Source of the DNA: an uncultured Pseudomonas sp.
GTDB lineage: Bacteria > Pseudomonadota > Gammaproteobacteria > Pseudomonadales > Pseudomonadaceae
Length of the DNA: 62,565 nucleotides
Reading direction: 5' to 3'
Assembly (NCBI RefSeq): GCF_946886105.1
Contig: NZ_CAMPHV010000031.1
Coordinates: 1-62,565 of the forward strand
Both the position numbers and the translations under genes were made by a program. The number at the start of each line of letters is the position of its first letter. Within the stretch, counting starts at the first letter, position 1. This document shows positions 1-8,621 of this stretch, piece after piece. The notes under the pieces were generated by a model. The model was not told the DNA's origin, searched no databases, and saw only the letters and a list, made by a program, of their open reading frames with translations.

Positions 1-17
1 CGCGGAAGGAGCTCAGC

Positions 18-1046
18 ATGGCTAATCAGATTGCGCTGTTGGAGCGTCCGGACGAACAGGACCTGAATCAAGTCCGCCACCGGATCAGCCAAGCCCTGGG
101 CCGCGACACCATCGCCGCCCTGCACCGGCCGCGGCCCGGGCTGGATGCCCTGGCCGTGTTCGGCTCCATCGGCCTGTTCGGGCTGAACCTGCACTTGCTG
201 GCCAGCCTGCCGGTCGGCCTGACCTGGGTTCTGCTTTTCGTGCTCCAGGGATTTCTGTTGCAGTCGTTCGGCCTGGTCAGTCACGACCTGTTCGTCCACC
301 GTCGGATCTGGGGGGATCGGGGTTCCTGGCTGGCCAGCCTGGTGTTGACCCTGCCGCGGCTGTCGCTGCCCACCGGTTACGAACAGGCGCACCTGGCCCA
401 TCACCGCTGGATAGGTACCGAGCAGGATACCGAGGCCTATAAGCAACAGCTGGACAGCCGCGGCAAACGTTGGCTGTTCGCCACCCTGCTCGGGGTCAAG
501 CTGGCCCAGGCCGGCAAACTCAAGCAGGGCGAGTCGCTCAAGGGCTATCACGATGTCAGTGGTCAGGGCGCCCTGATCGAGCGCCGCGCGCGGATCGAGA
601 AATGGCTGATGCGCACCGGTCTACTGGCCCTGCTGCCCCTGGCCTGGTTCTTCCCCGCCCACACCCTGCTCGGTTACCTGCTACCCACTCTGGTCATCGG
701 CCCGGTCGCCAATAGCCTGCGGATCATCATCGAGCACGCCGAAGCCGACCCCGGCAACCCCTGGCACTGGTCCACCTGCTACCGAACCGGTCCGCTGACG
801 CGCCTGCTGTTCTTCTGGGATTCGGGAGACTGCCATGTGATCCATCACATCTTCCCGCGCCTGCCGTTCTACCACATGGGCCGTGCCGTCGAATTGATAC
901 GCCCGCTGTTGCTGGCCAATGGCGTGGTGGAGCGCCGTTCCTACCTGGAGCTGCTCAAGGGCTGGTTCGTGCAGGGCCATCCCCACCGCAGCCTTTGGCC
1001 CCAGAAGAACCGACAGGGTATTTCCTCGACTTCTTCCGCTTCCTGA
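18..1046 (+). CDS. membrane fatty-acid desaturase family protein
   Basis: Integral-membrane di-iron desaturase/hydroxylase family protein, 342 aa. The three histidine clusters are present: HDLFVH (His89, His94), HLAHH (His125, His128, His129) and HVIHH (His273, His276, His277). They lie between hydrophobic segments near residues 45-90 and 200-240, the usual layout for enzymes that act on acyl or isoprenoid lipids at the membrane. An AAGGAG ribosome site sits just before the ATG. It is the first gene seen of an eight-gene plus-strand operon that may begin upstream of the window. Desaturation, hydroxylation and ring oxidation are all possible in this family, and the substrate cannot be read from the sequence. 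Confidence 0.85.
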   Translation: MANQIALLERPDEQDLNQVRHRISQALGRDTIAALHRPRPGLDALAVFGSIGLFGLNLHLLASLPVGLTWVLLFVLQGFLLQSFGLVSHDLFVHRRIWGDRGSWLASLVLTLPRLSLPTGYEQAHLAHHRWIGTEQDTEAYKQQLDSRGKRWLFATLLGVKLAQAGKLKQGESLKGYHDVSGQGALIERRARIEKWLMRTGLLALLPLAWFFPAHTLLGYLLPTLVIGPVANSLRIIIEHAEADPGNPWHWSTCYRTGPLTRLLFFWDSGDCHVIHHIFPRLPFYHMGRAVELIRPLLLANGVVERRSYLELLKGWFVQGHPHRSLWPQKNRQGISSTSSAS

Positions 1047-1057
1047 CAGGGATTGCC

Positions 1058-2029
1058 ATGAACACGCACACCTTGACCGCCACCTCTCCTTTCGCCAGCC
1101 GCTTCGGCGCCTGGCTCAGGGAGCGTTTTCCCTTCGCCAATGCATTGTTGTTCTTCATCCTCTATCTCAGCACCGCCGCCGTGGTGCGCGCCGGCCAGCT
1201 CGGCAGTATCGACCTGAGCCTGCAGGACCTGATCGGCTGCCTGGTCACCTGGTCGTTCTTCCTGCTGCTGCGGGTTCTGGACGAACATAAGGACTATGCC
1301 CTCGACTGCCAGAACCACCCGCAGCGGGTGTTGCAGAGCGGCCTGATCGAGTTGCGCCATCTGAAGGTCGTCGGCCTGCTGGCGGTAATCGCCCAAGGGC
1401 TGTGGTCGCTATGGCTGGACCGCGCCTACGGCTCGCTGCCAGGGCCCGTGACCCTGGCCTGGGCGGTATTGATGCTCTGGACCGGGCTGATGGCCAAGGA
1501 GTTCTTCGTCCACGACTGGCTCAATCGGCACCTGACCTGGTACGCCCTGTCGCACATGCTGGTGATGCCCCTGGTGGTCTGGTGGCTGGCCAATCTGGCG
1601 CTGCCCGGCGCCGCCCTGACCCCGGCCTTGCTGAGCATGATGGGGCTGGCCTTCATCAGTGGTTTCTGCTTCGAAATCACCCGCAAAACCAAAGGCCCGG
1701 AGGAGGAACGCGAGAGCATCGATTCCTACTCGCGCATCTTCGGCACCCGCGGTTCGGCGGTGCTGGTGCTGGCGCTGGTCACCGCCATGATCGCCAATCA
1801 GCTGTGGCTGATCGACCTGCTGACCGCTCGCCTGCCGATCTGGACGGTTGTTCTGTTGTTGATTTTCTACGGTCTGGCCGTGCATCGGCTGATCGCCTTT
1901 ATCCGCGCGCCCTCGGCAGCTCTGCGCGGCAAGAACGAAGCATTCGTCGCCCTGGCCATGCTGGCCGGTTATGCCGTGTTGATCGCCGTTGCGGTGCTCG
2001 AACGCGGCCTGACTTTATCTTTAATCTGA
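1058..2029 (+). CDS. UbiA-family prenyltransferase-like membrane protein
   Basis: A polytopic membrane protein of 323 aa with the UbiA fold signature. The first aspartate-rich motif reads LDEHKDYALD (Asp75, Asp79, Asp83), and a second charged motif lies near residues 205-225 (ITRKTKG followed by an acidic stretch). UbiA enzymes transfer a prenyl group from a diphosphate to an acceptor, including the glycerol-phosphate acceptor in archaeal lipid synthesis. I chose the ATG at 1058, 11 bp after the desaturase stop. A longer reading from an upstream TTG would overlap the previous gene. Its neighbours (HMG-CoA reductase, CDP-alcohol transferase, CarS-like protein) suggest a lipid or isoprenoid role. 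Substrate unknown. Confidence 0.82.
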   Translation: MNTHTLTATSPFASRFGAWLRERFPFANALLFFILYLSTAAVVRAGQLGSIDLSLQDLIGCLVTWSFFLLLRVLDEHKDYALDCQNHPQRVLQSGLIELRHLKVVGLLAVIAQGLWSLWLDRAYGSLPGPVTLAWAVLMLWTGLMAKEFFVHDWLNRHLTWYALSHMLVMPLVVWWLANLALPGAALTPALLSMMGLAFISGFCFEITRKTKGPEEERESIDSYSRIFGTRGSAVLVLALVTAMIANQLWLIDLLTARLPIWTVVLLLIFYGLAVHRLIAFIRAPSAALRGKNEAFVALAMLAGYAVLIAVAVLERGLTLSLI

Positions 2030-2039
2030 GGAACAGAAC

Positions 2040-4769
2040 ATGCGACTCACAAGCCAAAACGATGCGCAACGCGTGTCCTTCAGCGAAAACCTCCACGTTT
2101 GCCTGCCGCTGGTGGCGCAACCCTCGCTGAGTCTGCTGACGCCTCTGGAAGTATCCAAAGACCATCTCTGGGCACGGGTGTCGGAGGACAGCCAATTGCC
2201 CGCCCCGGGCAGCCCCCTGAAAAATCTGCAGTTGCATGTCCTGGGCCAGGACTTCGTGCTGCCCAATATGCGCCTGGAACATATCCACGAGACCACCGAG
2301 GGCCCGCATCTGCTGCTGTCCAACGACGGCTGCGAGACCACCAGCCAGCGCCTCTGGGAACTCAGCTACCTCATGCGCATGCAGCCCCATGGCACCGAAG
2401 TGGTCTACGACGAGCTGACCCTGCCCAAGGTGCCGGCCCGCGGTCTGTACACCGAGCAGGCCCGTCAGGAGCGTCTGACCTTCGCCCGCGAGCAGACCGG
2501 TGCGCAGCTGAGCGAGGTGGCGCATACCCGTCTCGACGCGCAAAAACTGGTCAGCAATATCGAGGCCTTTATCGGCACGGTGGAAGTGCCCGTGGGCCTG
2601 GCCGGTCCGTTGCATATCAAGGGTCAGCACGCCAGCGGCCTGTTCTATGCGCCGCTGGCCACTTCCGAAGGCGCCTTGCTGGCCTCGGCCACCCGCGGTG
2701 CCCTCGCCCTGTCCCGCTCGGGCGGGGTGACCACGCGGGTGATCGGCCAGCGCATGATGCGCGTGCCGCTGTTCGTCTTCGGCTGCATGCGCCAGGCGCT
2801 GTTCTTCGCCGAGTGGGTGCAGGAGCAGAGCCAGGCGCTGGCCTTGGAGGTGCGCAAGTTTTCCAACTTCGCCAAGCTGACGGAAGTCCAGGCCCAAGTC
2901 ATGGGCCGTAGCGTGCATGTGCATTTCATCTACGAAACCGGCGATGCGGCCGGGCAGAACATGACCACCTCCTGCACCTGGCAGGCCTGCCAGTGGATTT
3001 TCGAGCAGCTGCAGCGTTTCGATGATCTCAAGGTGTTGGACTTCATGGTCGAGGCCAACCTGTCCAACGACAAGAAGGTCACCTACCAGTCCTTTCTCAA
3101 AGGCCGTGGCATACGGGTGATGGCCGAGGCGGTAGTGACCGACGAGATTTGCCAGCGGGTGCTCAAGGTCAGCGCCAAACAGTTGGTCACCGCTCACCAC
3201 AACTTCATCACCGGCTCCATCGCGGCCGGCATGATCGGTTTCAATATCAACGTCGCCAATGTGGTGGCCGCAATGTTCACCGCCCTCGGTCAGGACATCG
3301 CCTGCGTGCACGAGTCGGCCCTGGCGCAACTGCACCTGGAACTCAATGACGAGGGCGATGTGTACTGCATCCTGACCATGCCCTCGCTGGTCATCGGTAC
3401 CGTCGGCGGCGGCACCAATCTGCCGCAACAGCGCGAATGCCTGGAGCTGATCGGCTGCGCTGGCGCCGGCAAGGCACGCAAGCTGGCCGAGGTGATCGCC
3501 GGCTACAGCCTGGCTCTGGACCTGTCGACCCTGGCGGCGATCGCCGCCGACCAGTTCGCCCGTGCCCATGAGCGCCTCGGCCGCAACCGCCCGGTCAATT
3601 ACCTGAAACTCGCCGACCTGGATACCCCGTTCTTCGTCAAGGCCCTGGCCAATAGCGGCCTGTGCGATCTGCGGCCCTATGCCGTGGAGCCGCTGCAGTT
3701 CGCTAGCCATGGCTCCAGCATCATCACCGAGCTGACCGCGCACAAGGTCAGCAAGCTGCTGGGGCATTTCCCTTTTACCCTGAAGAGCGACGTCGGCGAT
3801 GTGCGGGTCATGGTCAAGATCAAGCCCTTGGACGGCGAAGTCATCCTCATGCTCAACAGCATCGCCAACATGTGCGATGCGCGCCTGGCCCAGGTGTTCA
3901 ATCAATACCGCGAACAGCTCGGCTTCAAGGGTTGCCATATCCGCGAGCTGGCGGTGATGAGCCAGCGCGACCCGCGCTTCACCCGCAACGCGCCCCGCGT
4001 CTATGGCGTGGTCGAGGACCATGGGCGTGAGGCCTACGTGATCATCGAGGAACTGCTCGAAGGTCTGGAGCTGATGGACAGTGCCGACGACACCCGTGGC
4101 TGGGGCCCGGCGCATCTGGAGGCGGCGATCCGCGGCATCGCCGAGGTGCACAGCATCTGGTACGGCCGCGAGGAACAGCTCAAGCGACAACCTTGGCTGG
4201 TGGATTACCCCAGCGCCGCCGGCATGCTGGAAAAACGTCGTCTGTGGGAATTGCTCGGCACCCATGCCGTGGAGGAATTCCCCCTCTGGTTCGACGACGC
4301 GCACCTGCGCCTGCTGCGCAGCTTCGTCAACGGCATCGGCGACTGGTGGGCGGATATCGAGCGCATGCCGCGCACCCTGGTCCACAACGATTTCAACCCG
4401 CGCAATATCGCCCTGCGCAATGGGCCCGAAGGCCTGCGCCTGTGCGCCTACGACTGGGAACTGGCGACCCTGCACCTGCCCCAGCACGACCTGGCCGAAC
4501 TGCTCGGCTTCACCCTGATCGCACCGGTGGATCCGGCCGCGGTGCAGCACTACCTGGAATTGCACCGCCTGGAGTTGCAGCGTCACAGCGGCCAGGCCAT
4601 CGACCCCGGGCAGTGGCGCTACGGTTACCAGCTAGCCCTGCGCGATCTGCTGGTCAATCGCCTGCCGCTGTACCTGATGGCCCATACCTTCCGCCATTTC
4701 CCCTTTATGGAAAGGGTTTACAACAGCTTCCGCCATCTGCTGGAAATCGAAGGGGGGCGCCCGTCATGA
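2040..4769 (+). CDS. HMG-CoA reductase fused to a phosphotransferase-like kinase domain
   Basis: A 909-aa, three-part protein. Residues 1-150 are unassigned. Residues about 165-545 are an HMG-CoA reductase domain resembling class I enzymes, with the expected catalytic set visible: Glu210 in TSEGAL, Lys345/346 in NDKKVT, Asp419 in GQDIAC and His510 in FARAHERLGRNR. The NADPH-site motif GDAAGQNM is also present. Residues about 590-900 look like an aminoglycoside-phosphotransferase/choline-kinase fold: HNDFNPRN gives the catalytic Asp784 and Asn789, and DWE (Asp805) replaces DFG. Class I reductases make mevalonate from HMG-CoA, but no other mevalonate-pathway enzyme is visible. The fused kinase may phosphorylate the alcohol product (inference). 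The stop overlaps the next start. Confidence 0.88.
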   Translation: MRLTSQNDAQRVSFSENLHVCLPLVAQPSLSLLTPLEVSKDHLWARVSEDSQLPAPGSPLKNLQLHVLGQDFVLPNMRLEHIHETTEGPHLLLSNDGCETTSQRLWELSYLMRMQPHGTEVVYDELTLPKVPARGLYTEQARQERLTFAREQTGAQLSEVAHTRLDAQKLVSNIEAFIGTVEVPVGLAGPLHIKGQHASGLFYAPLATSEGALLASATRGALALSRSGGVTTRVIGQRMMRVPLFVFGCMRQALFFAEWVQEQSQALALEVRKFSNFAKLTEVQAQVMGRSVHVHFIYETGDAAGQNMTTSCTWQACQWIFEQLQRFDDLKVLDFMVEANLSNDKKVTYQSFLKGRGIRVMAEAVVTDEICQRVLKVSAKQLVTAHHNFITGSIAAGMIGFNINVANVVAAMFTALGQDIACVHESALAQLHLELNDEGDVYCILTMPSLVIGTVGGGTNLPQQRECLELIGCAGAGKARKLAEVIAGYSLALDLSTLAAIAADQFARAHERLGRNRPVNYLKLADLDTPFFVKALANSGLCDLRPYAVEPLQFASHGSSIITELTAHKVSKLLGHFPFTLKSDVGDVRVMVKIKPLDGEVILMLNSIANMCDARLAQVFNQYREQLGFKGCHIRELAVMSQRDPRFTRNAPRVYGVVEDHGREAYVIIEELLEGLELMDSADDTRGWGPAHLEAAIRGIAEVHSIWYGREEQLKRQPWLVDYPSAAGMLEKRRLWELLGTHAVEEFPLWFDDAHLRLLRSFVNGIGDWWADIERMPRTLVHNDFNPRNIALRNGPEGLRLCAYDWELATLHLPQHDLAELLGFTLIAPVDPAAVQHYLELHRLELQRHSGQAIDPGQWRYGYQLALRDLLVNRLPLYLMAHTFRHFPFMERVYNSFRHLLEIEGGRPS

Positions 4770-7516
4770 CCCGGTACTTCCATACCCAGGAACAGGCGCT
4801 GTTCCTGCCCCCCGAACAGCTCGGCGGCAAAGCCGCCAACCTCGCCCGCTTGAGCCGCGAGGGCCTGCCCGTGCCACGCTGGTGGGTGCTGACCACAGAT
4901 GCCTTTCGACTGCTGCTCGAACGCAATCGACTCGGCGACTCGATCGACAGGCGCCTGCGACGGGTCGACCATGACCACGCCGCCATCGAGGCCCTGTCCC
5001 GGCAGATCCAGCAGCAGGTGCTGGCCGCCAGCCTGCCGGCCGAGTTGCACGAGCAACTGGCCGACGCCCTGGCCGATCAGGAGGACGAGTTGTTCGCCGT
5101 GCGCTCCTCGGTGCTGGGCGAAGACGCCCAAGGCGCCTCGTTCGCCGGGCAGATGGACAGCTACCTGTTCCAACGCGGCCTCGCCGCCATCGAGCAGAGC
5201 CTGCTGCAGGTCGCGGCTTCGGCCTTCAACGCCCGCGCCCTGCGCTACCGCCTGAGCAAGGGCATCGCCCTGAGCGATATCCGCGCCGCGGTGATCGTCC
5301 AGGAGATGGTCGAAGGCGAGGTCTCTGGGGTGATGTTCACCGCCCACCCGAGTACCAGCAGCCGCCGCCACGCGCTGATCTCGGCGGCCTGGGGGGTGGG
5401 CGAAGGCATAGTCGCCGGCATCTGCAATACCGACGAATACAGCGTCGGCCTGTTCGACGACGAAATCGAGGTGCGGGTGGCGAACAAGGACATCGCCGTG
5501 CGCTTCGACCGCGCCGCCGGGCGCGGCACCCTGGAAAGCCCGGTGGACGAGGCGCAACGCCATGCCCGGACCCTCGCTGACCAGCAGGTGCTCGCGCTGC
5601 GCGATCAGGGCCGGCGTATCGCCAGCCTGCTGCGTTTCCCTCAGGACATCGAGTGGACCCTGCGCGACGGGCAGTTCTATATCCTGCAAACCCGCCCCAT
5701 CACCAGCCTGCCGGCACCCAGCCAGCCGGACGGACAGCGCCTGGTGTTCGATAACTCGAATATCCAGGAGTCCTATTGCGGGGTGACCACGCCACTGACC
5801 TTCTCCTTCGCCAACCGCGCCTACGCCACGGTCTACGAGCAGACCATGCGCCTGCTCGGCGTCAGCCAGGCGCAGATCGAAGCGCACCGCGACATGCTCG
5901 ACAATATGCTCGGGCTGATCCACGGGCGGGTCTACTACAACATCAACAACTGGTACCGCGGCCTGCTCCTGCTGCCCTCGTTCAAGACTAACAAGGCCGA
6001 CATGGAACGCATGATGGGCCTCACCGATCCGGTCGACCTGATCGAGGACCGTCCGCTCAGCGGCCGCGAGAAACTCGCCAAGCTGCCCCAGGTGCTGCGC
6101 GCGCTGTTTCATCTGTCGCGCGGTTTTCGCCGCATGGATCGTCTGGTCGCCGAGTTCCGCGCGATGTTCGACCAGGCCTACCGCAGCGTGCCGCGCGCCA
6201 GCCTGCACACCCTGAGCGTCGGCGAGCTGGTGGAACAGGCGCGGCGTCTGGACCGCGAACTGCTGCAACGCTGGACCACGCCGATCGTCAACGACTTCTA
6301 CGTGATGATGATGAACGGCCGGGTACACCGCGCCCTGCTCGCCGCCGGTTTCGACCAACCGGAGATGCTGCAGAACAATCTGTTGTCCGGCGAGGACGGT
6401 ATCGAAAGCACCGAGCCGACCAAACTGCTGCTGCGCATGTGCGCCTATGTGCGCACCCGCCCCGAATTGCAGGCGCTGATCGAACAGGCCGACAACGCCA
6501 GCCTGCTCGGCCGGGTGCAGGTCCAGGACAAAGACTTCCATGGGCAGTGCCTGCACTACATCGAAGCGTACGGCGACCGCACCATGGGCGAGCTGAAGCT
6601 CGAGTCGATCACCCTGCGCCAGGACCCCAGCTTCCTCTTCGCCATCCTCAAGAACTACCTGAGCCGCCCAGACCTGACCCCGCAAACCCTCGCGGCCAAA
6701 GAAGCGCGCTTTCGCCAGGAGGCCGAAACCCAGGCCTTCGCCGCCATCGCTCGCCAAGGCGGCCGCGCCTTGCGTCGTTTCAGGAAACACCTGAGCAGGC
6801 TGCGCTCGGCCATTCGCAACCGCGAGAACATGCGCCTGGCACGCACCCGCATGTTCGGTCTGTACCGCGAGCTGTTTCTGGAAATCGGCCAGCAGCTGAG
6901 CATGGACGGCGTGCTGGCCGAGCCACGCGACATCTTCTACCTGAGCCTGGACGAGCTTTATGCGCTGAACGACGGGCGAGCGGTACAGACCGAGCTGAAA
7001 AGCCTGGTCGCGGCCCGCCAGGCCGAGTTCGCCGGTTACCAGGAGCAGGACCTGCCCCATCACTTCTGGACCTGGGGCATGGTCTATTGGCACAACGCCT
7101 ATGCCTATCCGCACGCCCCGACGCTGCAGAGCACTGGCGAGATTCGCGGCATCGGTTGCTACCCCGGCATAGTCGAGGAAAAAGTCCGCTTGATCTTCTC
7201 GCCTCAGGACGAGCTGTCGCTCAACGGCCAGATCCTCTGCACGGTGCGCACCGATCCGGGCTGGGCACCGTTGTTCCCCACTGCCGGCGGCATTCTGGTA
7301 GAGCGCGGCTCGACCCTCTCGCACTCCGCCGTGGTCGCCCGCGAGCTCGGCATTCCGGCCATCGTCGGCATCCCCGGCATCACCGCCCTGCTGCGCAACG
7401 GCGAACGCGTGCGCATGGATGGCGCGAGCGGCACCCTCGAACGTCTGGACCTGCCCGAAAACGACGCCGGCCCGACGGGCACCGTACAACCCGCACAGGA
7501 GACGGCCCATGGTTAA
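4766..7516 (+). CDS. PEP synthase-like dikinase (ATP-grasp plus phosphohistidine domain)
   Basis: A 916-aa protein starting at an ATG that overlaps the HMG-CoA reductase stop (ATGA), behind an AAGGGGGG ribosome site. The N-terminal third is a PPDK-type ATP-grasp domain (LGGKAANLARL, FAVRSSVLGED, VIVQEMVEGEVSGVMFT, ILQTRPIT). The C-terminal end is a phosphohistidine swivelling domain with His853 in STLSHSAVVAREL. The C-terminal PEP-binding TIM barrel of true PEP synthases is absent. This architecture matches rifampin-phosphotransferase-like enzymes, in which the histidine carries phosphate from ATP to a hydroxyl acceptor. A small-molecule or lipid phosphotransferase role is likelier than central metabolism. 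The middle part (about 400-780) is unassigned. Confidence 0.82.
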   Translation: MTRYFHTQEQALFLPPEQLGGKAANLARLSREGLPVPRWWVLTTDAFRLLLERNRLGDSIDRRLRRVDHDHAAIEALSRQIQQQVLAASLPAELHEQLADALADQEDELFAVRSSVLGEDAQGASFAGQMDSYLFQRGLAAIEQSLLQVAASAFNARALRYRLSKGIALSDIRAAVIVQEMVEGEVSGVMFTAHPSTSSRRHALISAAWGVGEGIVAGICNTDEYSVGLFDDEIEVRVANKDIAVRFDRAAGRGTLESPVDEAQRHARTLADQQVLALRDQGRRIASLLRFPQDIEWTLRDGQFYILQTRPITSLPAPSQPDGQRLVFDNSNIQESYCGVTTPLTFSFANRAYATVYEQTMRLLGVSQAQIEAHRDMLDNMLGLIHGRVYYNINNWYRGLLLLPSFKTNKADMERMMGLTDPVDLIEDRPLSGREKLAKLPQVLRALFHLSRGFRRMDRLVAEFRAMFDQAYRSVPRASLHTLSVGELVEQARRLDRELLQRWTTPIVNDFYVMMMNGRVHRALLAAGFDQPEMLQNNLLSGEDGIESTEPTKLLLRMCAYVRTRPELQALIEQADNASLLGRVQVQDKDFHGQCLHYIEAYGDRTMGELKLESITLRQDPSFLFAILKNYLSRPDLTPQTLAAKEARFRQEAETQAFAAIARQGGRALRRFRKHLSRLRSAIRNRENMRLARTRMFGLYRELFLEIGQQLSMDGVLAEPRDIFYLSLDELYALNDGRAVQTELKSLVAARQAEFAGYQEQDLPHHFWTWGMVYWHNAYAYPHAPTLQSTGEIRGIGCYPGIVEEKVRLIFSPQDELSLNGQILCTVRTDPGWAPLFPTAGGILVERGSTLSHSAVVARELGIPAIVGIPGITALLRNGERVRMDGASGTLERLDLPENDAGPTGTVQPAQETAHG

Positions 7517-8621
7517 GCCGTGGATGGGCGCCTGGCAGCCCGAGATGGCGCTGCCCGAAGCCTTTATCGAATTGCCCCAACGGCTCTATGCCGATGACCC
7601 GCACTGGCAGGGCGAAGACGCCCAGGCCCTGAGCTGGCAGTTCTCCACGGCCAACCCTTGGTTCGACAGCGGTCGCGCCTGGCTCGGCGTATTACCCGGC
7701 CAGGCGCGTCTGGCCGGTTTCCTCAGCGAGCAGCCGGTGGAGGGCGAGCCGGCGGCCTTCTTCGGCTTCTGGGAAAGCCTCGACGACCCCGTGCCGAACC
7801 GCCGGTTGTTCCAGGGCCTGAGCGACTGGGCTCGTGGCCAGGGCGCCAAGCATCTATACGGGCCGATCAATTTCAGTACCTTCGGCGCTTACCGCCTGCG
7901 CCTGAATGCGTTCGAGGCCGGTTGTTTCCTAGGCGAGCCCTGGAACCCGCCTTATTACCCGGCACTGCTGGAAAGCCTGGGCTTCGCCCTGCGCTACCGC
8001 TACTTGTCCATCCTCAGCTATACCCGCCAAGTGGCGACCTCGATACGCCCGGAATACCAGCGGATCAAGCCGCGCCTGGACGCCCTCGTGCACCTGGAAG
8101 CCTTGAGCGGCGAAGTCTGGATGGCTCATCTGGACGAACTCTACGCTTTCATCGATGCGGTGTTCGGCGCCAATTTCGCCTACACGCCCTTATCTCGCGG
8201 GGCCTTCGAACGACACTGCGGGAAGATGCTCGCCGACCGCCTGTGCCCCCATACCTCGGTGCTGGCGCGGGCTCACGACGGGCGTATCGCCGGGTTCTTT
8301 GTGACCTATGCGGATTTCAGTCCGCTGTTGCGCCAGGGCAATCCCCAGCGGCTGCCGGCCTCGAGCCTGAAGCACGCCGAGCACTTCGAACTGTTGCCCC
8401 AGCCGCGCCGCCTGCTGGCCAAGACCACCGGCGTGCACCCGGACTTTCGCGAGCATGGCCTGTTCAGCGCCATGGGCTGCGAGCTGGCCCTGCGCGCCGA
8501 AACCCATTACCAACAGATCGTCGGCGCCATGATGCGCGAGGACAACAATTCCCGGACGCTCGCCCTGCGCCATGGAGGCAGCGACATGCACTATTACGGC
8601 CTGTACCGGGGCGCAGCATGA
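7509..8621 (+). CDS. double-GNAT-like acyltransferase family protein
   Basis: A 370-aa protein whose ATG overlaps the end of the previous gene by 8 bp. It has the pattern of a little-studied family resembling tandem GNAT folds: an N-terminal half ending in YGPINFSTFGAYR and EPWNPPYYPALLESLGF, and a C-terminal half with VLARAHDGRIAGFFVTYAD and KTTGVHPDFREHGLFSAM, where the last resembles the acyl-CoA loop of acetyltransferases. There is no signal peptide or membrane segment. It probably moves an acyl or aminoacyl group in the operon's pathway, but donor and acceptor are unknown. Recognition of the family is by motif only. Confidence 0.65.
   Translation: MVKPWMGAWQPEMALPEAFIELPQRLYADDPHWQGEDAQALSWQFSTANPWFDSGRAWLGVLPGQARLAGFLSEQPVEGEPAAFFGFWESLDDPVPNRRLFQGLSDWARGQGAKHLYGPINFSTFGAYRLRLNAFEAGCFLGEPWNPPYYPALLESLGFALRYRYLSILSYTRQVATSIRPEYQRIKPRLDALVHLEALSGEVWMAHLDELYAFIDAVFGANFAYTPLSRGAFERHCGKMLADRLCPHTSVLARAHDGRIAGFFVTYADFSPLLRQGNPQRLPASSLKHAEHFELLPQPRRLLAKTTGVHPDFREHGLFSAMGCELALRAETHYQQIVGAMMREDNNSRTLALRHGGSDMHYYGLYRGAA

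Noticed and set aside
1899..4586. Long minus-strand frame of 895 codons opposite the HMG-CoA reductase gene
   Set aside because: It mirrors a GC-rich coding strand; the plus-strand frame has full catalytic motifs and the antisense translation has no recognisable domain.
4718..7510. Long minus-strand frame of 930 codons opposite the dikinase gene
   Set aside because: Shadow frame of high-GC coding sequence without motifs.
4766..7516. Housekeeping PEP synthase (ppsA)
   Set aside because: The C-terminal barrel is absent and the gene is embedded in a biosynthetic operon.
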